Shown piece by piece: positions 1 to 9,392 of a stretch of DNA of 64,000 nucleotides (position 1 is its first letter; the number at the start of each line of letters is the position of its first letter). Source of the stretch: Paenibacillus sp. IHBB 10380 (GTDB taxonomy: Bacteria > Bacillota > Bacilli > Paenibacillales > Paenibacillaceae); NCBI RefSeq assembly GCF_000949425.1, contig NZ_CP010976.1, positions 3,410,001 to 3,474,000 of the forward strand, read 5' to 3'. The notes under the pieces are model-generated. The model was not told the DNA's origin. It was given only the letters and a program-made list of their open reading frames with translations, and did no database searches. A program made the translations under genes and the position numbers.

Positions 1-203
1 CGTTGTTGATGCCTTGCAAGATGCATTTTTTGAGGTGCTGAAATTTGAGAATAAATTTCCTTCTCAAGTGTGCTATAACGTTCTTCTAATCTGGCAATCT
101 CATCGGTAAAGTCAATCTCTTTTTCATGTCCGAACGTCTTTAGTTCTTCAATCTTCTTGCGCATTTCAACTAAAGGCATTTCAAAGGGCAACTCCCCCGC
201 CAT
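1..203 (-). CDS. accA: Acetyl-CoA carboxylase carboxyltransferase subunit alpha, N-terminal part
   Basis: This is the first 67 codons of the alpha subunit of the carboxyltransferase, which with AccD moves the carboxyl group from biotin to acetyl-CoA to give malonyl-CoA for fatty acid synthesis. The start (MAGELPFEMPLVEMRKKIEEL) and the helical region after it match the AccA N-terminus of Firmicutes. Its ATG abuts the accD stop codon directly, so the two subunits are translationally coupled. The gene runs off the left edge of the window, so the catalytic part is not seen. Confidence 0.93.
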   Translation of the reverse strand, partial: MAGELPFEMPLVEMRKKIEELKTFGHEKEIDFTDEIARLEERYSTLEKEIYSQISAPQKMHLARHQQ

Positions 204-1094
204 TTAAATGCCCCCTTTCACACAATGAAATTCCAAAAGATTTGCGAGCATCGTGCGCATCTCTTTCCGGTGCGTAACTAAATCCAATTGGCCATGAGCC
301 ATATTATATTCCGCTGTTTGGAAATCGTCTGGAAGTTTCTGACGAATGGTTTGTTCAATAACAAGCCGACCTGCAAAGCCGAATACTGCCCCTGGCTCCG
401 CGATATTAATATCACCAAGCATAGCAAAGCTAGCAGACACGCCCCCAGTAGTCGGGTCAGTGATTACAGAAATATAGAGCCCTCCCTGTTCATTAAAACG
501 TGCAAGAGCCGCACTTGTCTTGGCCATTTGCATTAGGCTGAGTATACTCTCCTGCATTCTGGCACCACCAGATGTTGAGAAAATAATGAGTGGTAGCTGT
601 CTTTCCGTAGCTGTCTCAATAGCTCGGGTAATTTTCTCCCCAACCACTGATCCCATACTTCCACTAAAGAAGTCAAAGCTCATAACCGCTACTACAACTG
701 GGTATCCTGAGAGAGTACCTTGTCCCGTAATAACAGCTTCACGCAGACCGGATTTCATGGCCTGCTCTTCAAGCTTTGTCACGTAACCTGGAAACTGAAG
801 TGGATCTACAGATATCATTTGACTATCAAACTCTTCAAATCCTTCTGGATCTAAAGTGATCTGTATCCGTTCTACAGCATTTAAACGCATATGATAACCG
901 CAGGTAGCACAAACCTTCAAATTCTTCTCCAGTTCTTTACTATACTGGATTGTGCCGCACTTACTACATTTGCTCATTAGACCTTCCGGAACTTCCCGTT
1001 TTGGGCGTTCGCCCTCTACGTTGCTATCCCGTCCCATGCGTTCTGAAGGAATGGTCGCGTATTTTCTTTTTTTCTGAAATAAGTCTTTAAACAC
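204..1094 (-). CDS. accD: Acetyl-CoA carboxylase carboxyltransferase subunit beta
   Basis: The 296-aa beta subunit of acetyl-CoA carboxylase transferase acts in the cytosol with AccA. An N-terminal zinc ribbon is visible at about residues 43-65 (CSKCGT, then CATCGYH). The crotonase-fold core follows, with the [16 protein letters not shown] and SGGARMQES motifs that form the acyl-CoA site. Length is normal for the family. The start is GTG, preceded by gaggtg five to six bases upstream. The order accD-accA with no gap is the usual Firmicute arrangement. A candidate sigma-A promoter lies about 55 bases upstream. Confidence 0.97.
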   Translation of the reverse strand: MFKDLFQKKRKYATIPSERMGRDSNVEGERPKREVPEGLMSKCSKCGTIQYSKELEKNLKVCATCGYHMRLNAVERIQITLDPEGFEEFDSQMISVDPLQFPGYVTKLEEQAMKSGLREAVITGQGTLSGYPVVVAVMSFDFFSGSMGSVVGEKITRAIETATERQLPLIIFSTSGGARMQESILSLMQMAKTSAALARFNEQGGLYISVITDPTTGGVSASFAMLGDINIAEPGAVFGFAGRLVIEQTIRQKLPDDFQTAEYNMAHGQLDLVTHRKEMRTMLANLLEFHCVKGGI

Positions 1095-1147
1095 AACTAC
1101 ACCTCTTCAGCCGTTGATTTGTTGGCCGTTCTTTCCTTTAAACCTCT

Positions 1148-1176
1148 ATTATACACAATTTAAAAAATCTTATAAA
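1148..1176 (-). promoter_or_regulatory. Candidate sigma-A promoter of accDA
   Basis: Read on the minus strand there is a perfect TATAAT (1148-1153) 17 bases downstream of TTTATA (1171-1176, four of six matches to TTGACA). It lies 53 bases before the accD GTG. It is placed by eye and unsupported by other data. I saw no convincing FapR operator beside it. Confidence 0.45.
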
Positions 1177-1182
1177 ATAACG

Positions 1183-1371
1183 TTACGGACGTAAAATAGA
1201 ATTTAGCACTTCCTGAACCTCTTCAAGTTCTCCAGAAGGAACCAAAATCTCAAATTGTTGTTTGGACAGGTTGATTGGACGGCTTTGAACCAAAAATCCT
1301 TCTTCTGTTAACTTGGCTTGAATCCTGTCCGCAACCTTAGCGGTAGGCGCGATGTAGATTACCGTCCACAC
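1183..1371 (-). CDS. Small conserved protein, DUF2007-like
   Basis: This is a 62-aa soluble protein with a ferredoxin-like beta-alpha-beta pattern (WTVIYIAPTAKVADRIQAKL, then FEILVPSGELEEVQEVL). Proteins of this size and pattern sit next to accD in Paenibacillus and relatives and resemble the DUF2007 putative signal-transducing family. That assignment is from memory of the pattern, and no function is known. It has its own start with a purine-rich site upstream and lies between the PgpA-like gene and accD, all on the minus strand. The accD promoter candidate sits in the gap after it, so it may be transcribed separately. Confidence 0.7.
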   Translation of the reverse strand: MWTVIYIAPTAKVADRIQAKLTEEGFLVQSRPINLSKQQFEILVPSGELEEVQEVLNSILRP

Positions 1372-1457
1372 TTCAAATGCCCCCTAATCTCATTTTCTGA
1401 GCTGATATAATGAACTCATAATACCATAATTATCTTTTTTTTCGCAACAGAGGGGGC

Positions 1458-1970
1458 CTAATTCAGGCCCGTTTCAACATCCTCAGATAGTAAATAAAGA
1501 GTAGCTCCTTCAAATCGATGTGCAATTCTCGCTGAAGCAGCAGCGGCCAATCCGGCAACTAAATCATCCAAAAATACATGGATCTCATCTTTTTTACTGT
1601 TTAATCTATCAATAATGCCTACCTTTTCTTTATCCAAATAACCAAAACTTGTAAGTCCGATCATTCCATAGACATTAATAATACCGAGCGCCAAAGTCTC
1701 GTCTACTCCATACAACGGCTCATCCGCTTCCATAATGGATTGCAGTGGCTGTGGTAGAAGCTTGCGCTCTGCTAATTGATCTAGGGCAATACCTGTATAA
1801 AGTGTATATTGTACTTCACGTTTATTAAGCACTGATCTGACACTGAGCAAGCATTCTTCTACTGTTAACTGTGGATGATACACAATCTGAAGTTTATATA
1901 CGATCTCCGCTATATCTTCAATTGTGACTCCTCTAGATTTAAGCAAAGCTTCAGCTATTGCATATGACAT
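1458..1970 (-). CDS. Phosphatidylglycerophosphatase A superfamily protein (YutG-like)
   Basis: This 170-aa protein resembles the PgpA/YutG superfamily, whose enterobacterial member dephosphorylates phosphatidylglycerophosphate. The Bacillus form is soluble and of uncertain substrate. It has the KSRGVTIEDIAEIVYKLQ start, the GIINVYGMIGLTSFGYLDK segment and the FLDDLVAGLAAAASARIAH helix, with acidic residues in the usual places. The reading frame opens nine codons earlier. ATG at 1970 is preferred because gggagg lies seven bases before it, while the earlier ATGs overlap or precede that site. Confidence 0.72.
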   Translation of the reverse strand: MSYAIAEALLKSRGVTIEDIAEIVYKLQIVYHPQLTVEECLLSVRSVLNKREVQYTLYTGIALDQLAERKLLPQPLQSIMEADEPLYGVDETLALGIINVYGMIGLTSFGYLDKEKVGIIDRLNSKKDEIHVFLDDLVAGLAAAASARIAHRFEGATLYLLSEDVETGLN

Positions 1971-2386
1971 AGTCATTCCTCCCGCATTTGGATACACCTA
2001 TAGTTAAATAGTTAAATTTGTCCATGTTGAGTATGTTGTCCTCAGGTGTTCCTAAGTGTATGCGAGAGGGTTCTGAAATGTTCATATTATATTCAAGATC
2101 AACGCTAAAACTAGTGTTTGAACAAAAGTAATAGTGCCGATAGATGATCGCTACGCTGAAAGATTGTTCTTCCGATCGCTGTTGCCCCCAGACTTCCTGA
2201 TTATACCGCTTATTAAGGTAAAAATTCGATTCATAAGTGTATGCTTTCGAAGTAGCTTTACACAGGAAAGCTTTTAGGCGAACGCTAACGCTTCTCCAGA
2301 ACAATTCCGTCCCCTTCGCTACGATTTGCATAGACTTCTGTTTTCAGCAATGACAAATTATGATTTAGAGCCTACATTCATTATCA
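1971..2386. repeat. Gene-free stretch with a probable dispersed repeat
   Basis: The 416 bases between dnaE and the PgpA-like gene hold no convincing gene. A 126-aa open frame covers most of it on the minus strand but has no ribosome site and a composition poor for a protein. The stretch from about 2030 to 2335 resembles a sequence I remember as scattered through Paenibacillus genomes, where it is often mis-annotated as a small protein containing the string YNQEVWGQQRSEEQSFSV. Only one copy is in this window, so the repeat nature cannot be shown here. Confidence 0.4.
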
Positions 2387-5300
2387 TTACTTTATTCGTA
2401 CCGACCCATCGCCTAACATTTGCTCCATCTCATGGATAAGCTCATCAGATGGCTCAATACGATATTGGTCACTGAGCGCTAGCAACTTCTGACTTTGTTC
2501 ATAGAACAATACCGTCGCGACAGAACCTGGATGCTCCTGTAGTAGTATCTTCAAGCGTGTAAGAAGCTCAGGATTCTCTGCCTGTGCTCCAATCTTGACA
2601 AATACACGACGTTCTACAGCCGCCTTATCCTGCTGTTTCACATTATTAGGTGCAGCTTGAGTCAAGGTGGAAGCAACCTTAGGAGCGTTCTCCATAGACG
2701 TTTGGTTGATAGAACTAGGACTAACTTCAACAACCTTATCCATGACTTTTGGCTGTATAGAGGACATCGTCTTTCTGGATATAGCTGTGGGTGCAGTTCG
2801 AGTTGACGCCCCCCGTTTCACCAATTGCTGTAAAGCAGTTGCATCTAAGGGTAGAACTTCTTCTGCTAGTAGCTTAAAGCCCTCATCTTGTTGCTGCACT
2901 CTAGCTCGTAGTCCAAGCAAGGCCCCCTTCTCAATCGATGATGCACTCTTCTTCCATGTCTCAGGGAAGAGCACTACTTCACAGCGCTCAATCTGGTCTT
3001 CTATATCCATGAATGCCATCGCTTTACCTTGTTTCGTCATAATAATCTTCGTCGAGACGATCATTCCTGCAACGATTACTCTCGAATCATCAGGCACTTC
3101 ACTAAGATCCATTAAGCGATCTACACCCGCTTCATTTATTAAAAGATCATAATCATCCAAGGGATGCCCTGAAAGATATAAACCGAGTAATTCACGTTCT
3201 AATTCGAGCTGCTGAGCTCCAGTAAATAATGGAATGTCAGGATACTCAATATTCCAATTCGCACTTTCTACGAAATCGAACAATTGAATTTGTAAGTCAT
3301 CTCGTTCTTTACGCCACTTCAAAGCGGCATCGACGGTCTCATCCAACATCGCTAGCAGCTGCGCCCTATGGCCAGGTAATGAGTCAAATGCACCTGCCTG
3401 AATCAAAGATTCAATAACACGTTTATTACATACGCGTAGATCAATACGCCGACAGAAATCCAAAAGACTCTCGAATGGTTTCTCTTCTCTAATCAGAATT
3501 ATATTCTCTACAGCCTGAGTACCGACATTTTTAACTGCGCCCAGTCCAAATCGAATATTCCCCTGTACCGGTGTGAAGAGCACACCACTTTCATTCACAT
3601 TAGGTGAGAGAACGCCAATCTCCATTCGGCGACACTCCAGCACATATTCAGCTACTTTACGATGACTTCCCATTACGGCAGTCAGCATAGATGCCATGAA
3701 TTGGACTGGATAATGTGCCTTTAGATAGGCGGTCTGGAATGCCAATACACCATATGCAGCAGCATGGGCACGTGGAAATCCGTAATCAGCGAACCTGACG
3801 ATCATATCGTATACACGATTAGCTTCTTCTTCCACATACCCTTGATTAAGGCTTCCTTCGACGAAGTGACCCCGCTCTCGGTCAAGCACTTCGCGTTTCT
3901 TCTTTGAGACGGCGCGTCGCAACAGGTCCGATTCTCCAAGCGAGAAACCAGCCATAAGAGAAGCGATTTGCATAATCTGCTCCTGATATACGATGATGCC
4001 ATGCGTATCCTTAAGAATAGGCTTTAGATCTTCATGCGGATACTCCACTTCTAGTAGCCCATGCTTGGCCTGAATATATTTAGGAATGAATTCCATCGGT
4101 CCTGGACGATACAGAGCTAGCACAGATATGATATCTTCGAATTCTGAGGGCTTAAGATCCTTCAATACACGCCTCATTCCGGTGGATTCAAGCTGGAATA
4201 CCCCTGTCGTATCTCCACGTCCTAGCATGTCATACGTGAGTGTATCATTATCAGGGATATGGTCGAAATCAGGCACATTCCCTGTCATTTCTTTAATCCA
4301 TTTCATGGAACGTTCAATAATAGAAAGAGTTCTTAATCCTAGAAAGTCCATTTTCAACAACCCGATACTCTCCAGATGTTCCATCGAATACTGGGTTAAG
4401 GCTGTCTTCTCACTGCCGACTTGTAAAGGGACTACGTCCGTTAAAGGATCACGTGAGATCACGACACCTGCGGCATGTGTAGAAGCATGGCGAGGCATTC
4501 CTTCAACCTTCATAGCCATATCCAACATATTGCTGATTCTACCGCCTGCATCATGCAGCTTCTTCAGCTCTTCATTCAGTTCAATCGCACGATGAATGTG
4601 AATACCCAATTGAGTTGGAATAAGCTTAGCTGCTCTATCTACTTCTCCATAGGGCACATTCAGTACTCGTCCTACGTCTCTTACCGCAGCCTTTGCAGCC
4701 ATCGTTCCGAATGTAATAATCTGAGCCACATGATCTTTCCCATATTTATCAACGACATATTCGATCACTTCATCGCGCCGTTCATCACTGAAATCGATAT
4801 CGATATCTGGCATACTGATTCGTTCAGGGTTAAGAAAACGTTCGAAGAGTAAGTTATATTTCATAGGATCAACATTCGTGATCTGAAGCACATACGCCAC
4901 GAGACTCCCCGCTGAAGAACCCCGTCCCGGGCCAACGACAATCCCCTTTTTATGCGAATATGCGATAAAATCCCACACAATGAGGAAGTAATCCGCAAAT
5001 CCCATGTTCTCAATCACACCAAGCTCGTAAGAGAGACGTTGTTCAAGCTCTGTCTTAGTCTCCGGCTCGTTCCAACGAATCGTTCCTTGATACCTTTGCT
5101 CAAGTCCCTTTTGACACAAATGACGTAAATACATAGCTGAAGTCAGATCATCCGGAATGGGATTAAATTCAGGTAGAATATATTTCCCAAACTCAAGCTC
5201 TAAATGACATTTATCCGCTATGGCAAGTGTGTTATCAAGAGCCTGCCGAATATGCGGAAACAAGCGGGTCATTTCCTCCCCACTTTTGAAATATAACTGA

Positions 5301-6019
5301 TCTGTGGGCATTCGCAGTCTCTGTTCATCCTCAACGTTCTTGCCAGTACCAATGCAGATTAATACATCCTGCATTTCTGCATCCTCTCGCTGGAGATAAT
5401 GTACATCGTTCGTCGCTACGAGTGGGATTCCTGTCTCTTCACTGAGTTGAACTAGGCTCGGGTTGACTCTCTTTTGCTCAGGTAATCCATGATCCTGTAA
5501 CTCAAGATAGAAATCCTCGCCGAATATTTCTTGGTAACGAAGTGCCGCCTTACGCGCCTCTTCATACCGTCCATGTAATAAATGCTGGGGAACTTCTCCT
5601 CCAAGACAAGCACTAAGACAAATAATACCTTCGCTATAATTTCTGAGCGATTCTAAATCTATTCTAGGTTTATAATGAAAACCTTCTAAATGCCCAATTG
5701 AGCATAATCTCATCAAATTACGGTAACCGATCTCATTCTTAGCTAACAATATTAAATGATGAATAGGCTGATCCTTACGGCTGCCTCGTTCTTTACGTGA
5801 ACCTGAAGTGAAATAAGCTTCGCAACCAATAATAGGCTTAATCCCTTTAGCCTTACATGCTTTATAGAACGGAACAGCGCCATACATGACTCCATGATCC
5901 GTCAGTGCTAGTGAGGTCATCCCGTAATCGGCAGCTTGCTGCACAAGGTCTGTTATACGTGCTGCTCCATCCAGAAGACTATATTCACTATGAACATGAA
6001 GATGAACAAAAGAAGCCAT
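2387..6019 (-). CDS. dnaE: DNA polymerase III subunit alpha
   Basis: The 1210-aa replicative polymerase subunit of the DnaE type begins with a PHP domain (FVHLHVHSEYSLLDGA, residues 4-19). The C-family polymerase core has the catalytic motif PDIDIDFSDERRDEV near residue 400 and the GPGRGSSAGSLVAY motif just before it. A helix-hairpin-helix region and an OB fold (VIVAGMIVSTKIIMTKQGK) near residue 1000 follow. A linker and a C-terminal domain of about 100 residues make it somewhat longer than the Bacillus subtilis protein. In Firmicutes DnaE works with PolC, extending primers. The start has a strong aaggagga site. It is divergent from ytrHI, as in Bacillus. Confidence 0.97.
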   Translation of the reverse strand: MASFVHLHVHSEYSLLDGAARITDLVQQAADYGMTSLALTDHGVMYGAVPFYKACKAKGIKPIIGCEAYFTSGSRKERGSRKDQPIHHLILLAKNEIGYRNLMRLCSIGHLEGFHYKPRIDLESLRNYSEGIICLSACLGGEVPQHLLHGRYEEARKAALRYQEIFGEDFYLELQDHGLPEQKRVNPSLVQLSEETGIPLVATNDVHYLQREDAEMQDVLICIGTGKNVEDEQRLRMPTDQLYFKSGEEMTRLFPHIRQALDNTLAIADKCHLELEFGKYILPEFNPIPDDLTSAMYLRHLCQKGLEQRYQGTIRWNEPETKTELEQRLSYELGVIENMGFADYFLIVWDFIAYSHKKGIVVGPGRGSSAGSLVAYVLQITNVDPMKYNLLFERFLNPERISMPDIDIDFSDERRDEVIEYVVDKYGKDHVAQIITFGTMAAKAAVRDVGRVLNVPYGEVDRAAKLIPTQLGIHIHRAIELNEELKKLHDAGGRISNMLDMAMKVEGMPRHASTHAAGVVISRDPLTDVVPLQVGSEKTALTQYSMEHLESIGLLKMDFLGLRTLSIIERSMKWIKEMTGNVPDFDHIPDNDTLTYDMLGRGDTTGVFQLESTGMRRVLKDLKPSEFEDIISVLALYRPGPMEFIPKYIQAKHGLLEVEYPHEDLKPILKDTHGIIVYQEQIMQIASLMAGFSLGESDLLRRAVSKKKREVLDRERGHFVEGSLNQGYVEEEANRVYDMIVRFADYGFPRAHAAAYGVLAFQTAYLKAHYPVQFMASMLTAVMGSHRKVAEYVLECRRMEIGVLSPNVNESGVLFTPVQGNIRFGLGAVKNVGTQAVENIILIREEKPFESLLDFCRRIDLRVCNKRVIESLIQAGAFDSLPGHRAQLLAMLDETVDAALKWRKERDDLQIQLFDFVESANWNIEYPDIPLFTGAQQLELERELLGLYLSGHPLDDYDLLINEAGVDRLMDLSEVPDDSRVIVAGMIVSTKIIMTKQGKAMAFMDIEDQIERCEVVLFPETWKKSASSIEKGALLGLRARVQQQDEGFKLLAEEVLPLDATALQQLVKRGASTRTAPTAISRKTMSSIQPKVMDKVVEVSPSSINQTSMENAPKVASTLTQAAPNNVKQQDKAAVERRVFVKIGAQAENPELLTRLKILLQEHPGSVATVLFYEQSQKLLALSDQYRIEPSDELIHEMEQMLGDGSVRIK

Positions 6020-6054
6020 GTCACTCCTCCTTTTCGCTGATATTTCAATTTGCC

Positions 6055-6152
6055 AAGAAGAAACGGCTTCGTCGCCGTGCTGAAAGTTACAGTAACCGTT
6101 TCTCGTAGAAAAATAACCAAATTATAGTGAAAATTTATGCTTTCTTATATTT
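6055..6152 (+). repeat. Family A double-hairpin repeat, copy 1 (degenerate)
   Basis: This is one of five related intergenic elements. It has the AAGAAACGGCTTCG start, a partly decayed GC-rich stem, GTAACCGTTTCTCGTAGAAA and the AT-rich tail ending in TTCTTATATTTT. The outer arms GAAACGG/CCGTTTC are conserved, but the inner stem is mutated compared with copies 2 and 4. It lies between the divergent dnaE and ytrH genes. Confidence 0.75.
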
Positions 6153-6273
6153 TCAAATAAGTCTTTCTCTTATTTTATCATAATCCACTAGGCAACGCCC
6201 ATAGAATGGAATATAAAGGTCCCTCGGACAGGCGGTATGAGGAACCTTCTGTACTAGGAAAGGGGAACTATTC

Positions 6274-6600
6274 ATGAGCACTTTTATAACCAAATCTATA
6301 TTGGACTTCTTCATTGCCTTCGGCATCGTATTCGGAGGCGCAATGCTCGGCGGTGTAGGGGCTGTGGCTTCTCTGCAACCTCCCACACAGACCATGCTCG
6401 ATATAGCAGATCGAATTAAAATATGGGCGCTAGCTGCCGCAGTTGGTGGAACCATTGATCCCATGCGTGTCATCGAGAGCAATTTCTTGGGAGGAAACCT
6501 ATCACCAGCTATCAAACAGATTCTCTATCTACTATTTGCTTTTCTAGGAGCACATATGGGCAGTGAATTAGTGAAGTGGATATGTAATGGTAGAGATTAG
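6274..6600 (+). CDS. ytrH: Sporulation membrane protein YtrH
   Basis: This 108-aa membrane protein has hydrophobic segments at about residues 10-30 and 80-98 and conserved glycine-rich (FGGAMLGGVGAVASLQPP) and AVGGTIDPMRVIE stretches typical of YtrH. In Bacillus subtilis YtrH and YtrI are made under sigma-E in the mother cell and are needed for efficient spore formation. The location next to dnaE and directly before ytrI is the conserved arrangement. ATG is preceded by aaagggga. Confidence 0.92.
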   Translation: MSTFITKSILDFFIAFGIVFGGAMLGGVGAVASLQPPTQTMLDIADRIKIWALAAAVGGTIDPMRVIESNFLGGNLSPAIKQILYLLFAFLGAHMGSELVKWICNGRD

Positions 6601-6602
6601 AA

Positions 6603-7091
6603 ATGCGAGTTCCTCCATTTAAGCGCTTCCGTCCATTCTCACAGTTGGCCTCTATCTTTGTATTAGGTATGATCGTAGGAAGTGTCATGTATAACGGAAT
6701 ATTTCATGCCAGTTATAATAATCTATGGCTCAAATATCAAGAATCTAGGATCCAAATAGAGCAATACGCTGAAGACATTAAAACTTTAAAGAAATATAAT
6801 AAGCAGCAAACGGTGATCAAAGAAATTAGAGTTCGTGCCGAGCAGCAAGATCCACCACTAGATTCCATTACTGTGAAGGAGGTTCTGCTCAAGCTCAGCA
6901 ACGACTTAGATGTATTAAGGGGACGTAGTGTATTCGAAATCGATACTGATAACAAAATCACAAGATCATTACTGAACGGAAAAATCTATACTGTGCGTGA
7001 TAAAGAATATGAAGTTCAGATCAAAACCATGCTGATCTTGGAAGGTGTACTGCAAGTTTGGGTCGAAATCACTGTTTCTGTGCGTTCCTAG
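6603..7091 (+). CDS. ytrI: Sporulation membrane protein YtrI
   Basis: This is a 162-aa protein with one N-terminal membrane segment (about residues 15-32), then a coiled-coil stretch (about 40-70) and a C-terminal alpha/beta domain facing the far side of the membrane. It fits YtrI, the partner of YtrH in sporulation. It starts two bases after the ytrH stop with only a weak ribosome site, so translation is probably coupled. The pairing and order support the name more than any single motif does. Confidence 0.85.
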   Translation: MRVPPFKRFRPFSQLASIFVLGMIVGSVMYNGIFHASYNNLWLKYQESRIQIEQYAEDIKTLKKYNKQQTVIKEIRVRAEQQDPPLDSITVKEVLLKLSNDLDVLRGRSVFEIDTDNKITRSLLNGKIYTVRDKEYEVQIKTMLILEGVLQVWVEITVSVRS

Positions 7092-7148
7092 CTTAATCGT
7101 GATAAAATATAAGCAAATTTATGGATAGTCTAAGGAGAACAACATTGT

Positions 7149-7451
7149 ATGATTACTTTTATTAAATATCTACTGTTTCTATTATTAATTTCCTCTTGTG
7201 TCGCTTCTGCATACTACAGTCTTCGTTCACGTCGTTCTTCAAATCCTATGGATCGTGGGTTATATGGTGCTCAGATGAATATCCTGATGGGTGTTATGCT
7301 CGTTATTCTATCCATTATTTTCATGTTCATATTCAAAGGATCAACCCCATCTATTATAGTTGAGTGCTTATTCCTGGTCCTCGGTGCATTTAATATCTTT
7401 GCAGGCATTCGTAATCGTAGCTTCTATACGAACCAGAAAATCAATTCATAA
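7149..7451 (+). CDS. ytpI: YtpI-like membrane protein
   Basis: This 100-aa protein has three predicted membrane helices (about residues 5-22, 42-62 and 68-86) and a GLYGAQMNILMGVM motif between the first two. It matches YtpI of Bacillus, which has no known function. In Bacillus ytpI lies beside ytoI, and here it is the convergent neighbour of ytoI, which supports the call. A bidirectional terminator separates the two. Confidence 0.8.
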   Translation: MITFIKYLLFLLLISSCVASAYYSLRSRRSSNPMDRGLYGAQMNILMGVMLVILSIIFMFIFKGSTPSIIVECLFLVLGAFNIFAGIRNRSFYTNQKINS

Positions 7452-7478
7452 AGCTGCTTCACATTTACATTGCGTTCT

Positions 7479-7524
7479 AATAAGCCCACATCATTCTACA
7501 GAACTAGGATGATGTGGGCTTATT
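7479..7524. terminator. Bidirectional terminator between ytpI and ytoI
   Basis: A 19-base inverted repeat with one mismatch (AATAAGCCCACATCAT on the left) and an 8-base loop lies between the convergent ytpI and ytoI, with AT-rich flanks on both sides. Confidence 0.85.
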
Positions 7525-7536
7525 AGGGGTGAGAGA

Positions 7537-8871
7537 TTAACCATGTTCAATAGACTGTAGCATCATTACTGCCTTAGAGACGAGACTATCTTGATGGGTA
7601 ATTTCGATCTCCAGCTTACAGGTACGTCGGCTCATTTCGAGTAGCCTTGGCATGATCACGATAGGGTCCTCAATCTGAACTGGGCGTACGAAATAAGTTG
7701 ACATGTTATCCAGCACATAATCGTAACCCGAAATATCCTTAGCTGACTTAAATGCCGCCTGTGTCATCACAGTAGCTAGTATACCTTCAGAAATCGTACC
7801 TAAATGCGTCGCCATCTGAGGCGTTATAAATCCATGAAAGAACAAGCGATTTTCCATATCTCGTTCTTCAGCAATACCATTCCATATCAAATGATCAAAG
7901 GTCTCACCCAAATGAGGCTGTTGTTGCGCGTTTCTCATTGCCTGCAACACCTCTTTACGTAGAACCGTAGCTACTAATTTACGATTACGATCCACAATCG
8001 GTAAGAAATCTATACCTTCCCACATCATAATCTGAGCTGCCGAAGCGAGCGACGTCTGCAAGCTTGTCGTAATGGGATTACGAATCAGAACCTTCTCTAT
8101 ACTATGATCTTCTGCTAGACCACTGACATCCCGTAAGTTAACGATACCGATCACCCGATTCCATTCATCGGTAACTGCGAATCTCTGTTCAGCAGTCCGT
8201 TCTGCCAGTGTCTTACATTCTGCTACAGTACTCGATATTTTAAGAGAGTTGAGTCTCGGCTTATGCCCTACGATATCTTCAACAATCATAATTTTCTTCT
8301 TAATTAATCGATCAAATATCGCACGATTGATCATAGAGGCTACAGTAAATGTATCATGCCGAGATGAGAAAATAGGTAAACCTAGTTGATCAGCAAGCAC
8401 TTTCACTTCACGGCTGATTCCAAATCCACCTGTGATTAATACACCTGCTCCTTGCTCCAACGCTAGCGAATGTGCGTCATCACGGTTACCAACAATCAAC
8501 AAGCTTCCTGCATCTATGTAACGCACCATCGCATCAATTTTCATCGCACCGATGACATATTTATGCAGGTTTTTATGGAGTCCATCAGCGCCCCCAAGGA
8601 CTTGACCTTCTACAATATCTACCACATCCGCAAAGCTTAATTGCTCAGAAATGTTACGAGGCTTCTTCTCAACACGAACGGTACCAATCCGCTCTTTCGT
8701 GATAACAATGCCAAGATTCTCTGCTTCCTTCACTGCTCGATAAGCAGTTCCCTCACTGACCCCCATTTCTTTGGCCAATTTGCGAACCGATATTTTGCTC
8801 CCTACTCTTAAACCTTCAATGTGTTGTAGCAACTGCTCATGCTTAGTAATCGTATCGTCACGGCTCTCCAA
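7537..8871 (-). CDS. ytoI: DRTGG/CBS domain regulatory protein YtoI
   Basis: This 444-aa protein has the YtoI architecture. It begins with an N-terminal winged helix-turn-helix (RKLAKEMGVSEGTAYRAVKEAE, about residues 27-48). A DRTGG domain (about 80-190), a pair of CBS domains (about 195-310) and a C-terminal hotdog-fold domain (about 320-440) follow. CBS domains usually bind adenine nucleotides, and the helix-turn-helix implies DNA binding, but targets and ligand are unknown. The start is TTG with a gggggtg site upstream. It is convergent with ytpI. Confidence 0.9.
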   Translation of the reverse strand: MESRDDTITKHEQLLQHIEGLRVGSKISVRKLAKEMGVSEGTAYRAVKEAENLGIVITKERIGTVRVEKKPRNISEQLSFADVVDIVEGQVLGGADGLHKNLHKYVIGAMKIDAMVRYIDAGSLLIVGNRDDAHSLALEQGAGVLITGGFGISREVKVLADQLGLPIFSSRHDTFTVASMINRAIFDRLIKKKIMIVEDIVGHKPRLNSLKISSTVAECKTLAERTAEQRFAVTDEWNRVIGIVNLRDVSGLAEDHSIEKVLIRNPITTSLQTSLASAAQIMMWEGIDFLPIVDRNRKLVATVLRKEVLQAMRNAQQQPHLGETFDHLIWNGIAEERDMENRLFFHGFITPQMATHLGTISEGILATVMTQAAFKSAKDISGYDYVLDNMSTYFVRPVQIEDPIVIMPRLLEMSRRTCKLEIEITHQDSLVSKAVMMLQSIEHG

Positions 8872-8950
8872 CTGTTACACCCCCACCCTAAAATCTGTAC
8901 TATACTGTACTTATTATATCATGTTATTCCTATAAAATACTAATTACAAA

Positions 8951-8978
8951 TAGCAGCTCTTTAATTTAAGAGCTGCTA
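8951..8978. terminator. Hairpin after the 94-aa membrane protein gene
   Basis: TAGCAGCTCTT pairs with AAGAGCTGCTA around a six-base AT loop, about 30 bases downstream of the minus-strand gene at 9010. The following T content is modest. Confidence 0.55.
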
Positions 8979-9009
8979 CGAATAACAAGATAATAAACGC
9001 CTTAGACCC

Positions 9010-9294
9010 TTATACACTCTTACTTTTCTGGGGTTCTTCAGACCATTTCAATTGCCACTGAGCAAGCTTGGCAGCTCTAATCCGATCAAGTGCTTTCTTC
9101 TTCTCCTCATCTACACCTAAAAGGAAATGTAGATGAGCTCCAATCACCAAGAAAGCAAACATCACCCATACGAGACCAAATACAGAAACCCAACCATTAC
9201 CTGTGCTAAAGGATAGGTTTGGAAGAGCATACAATAGCATGCCTAAGGCCAATAGCATGTACAAGAAATTCTTGAATTTCCCTTTTTTCTTCAT
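9010..9294 (-). CDS. Small membrane protein of unknown function
   Basis: A basic N-terminus (MKKKGKFKNF) is followed by two membrane helices (about residues 9-28 and 35-58). A charged cytoplasmic tail (DEEKKKALDRIRAAKLAQW) completes the 94 residues. An aaggag site lies 11 bases before the ATG. I do not recognise a family with confidence. It is on the same strand as yheA, about 100 bases downstream of it, and could be co-transcribed with it. Confidence 0.7.
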   Translation of the reverse strand: MKKKGKFKNFLYMLLALGMLLYALPNLSFSTGNGWVSVFGLVWVMFAFLVIGAHLHFLLGVDEEKKKALDRIRAAKLAQWQLKWSEEPQKSKSV

Positions 9295-9392
9295 CCGCCA
9301 TACAACTCCTTCATCTTGAATCTATATTTCTATTCTATGAAGAGTTCAGATGAAATATGATAGAAGATTTACAAGAATTGCAGAATCACATC

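Noticed and set aside
1951..2331. 126-codon minus-strand open frame
   Set aside because: No ribosome site, overlaps the real start of the PgpA-like gene, and the text looks like a known mis-annotated repeat rather than a protein.
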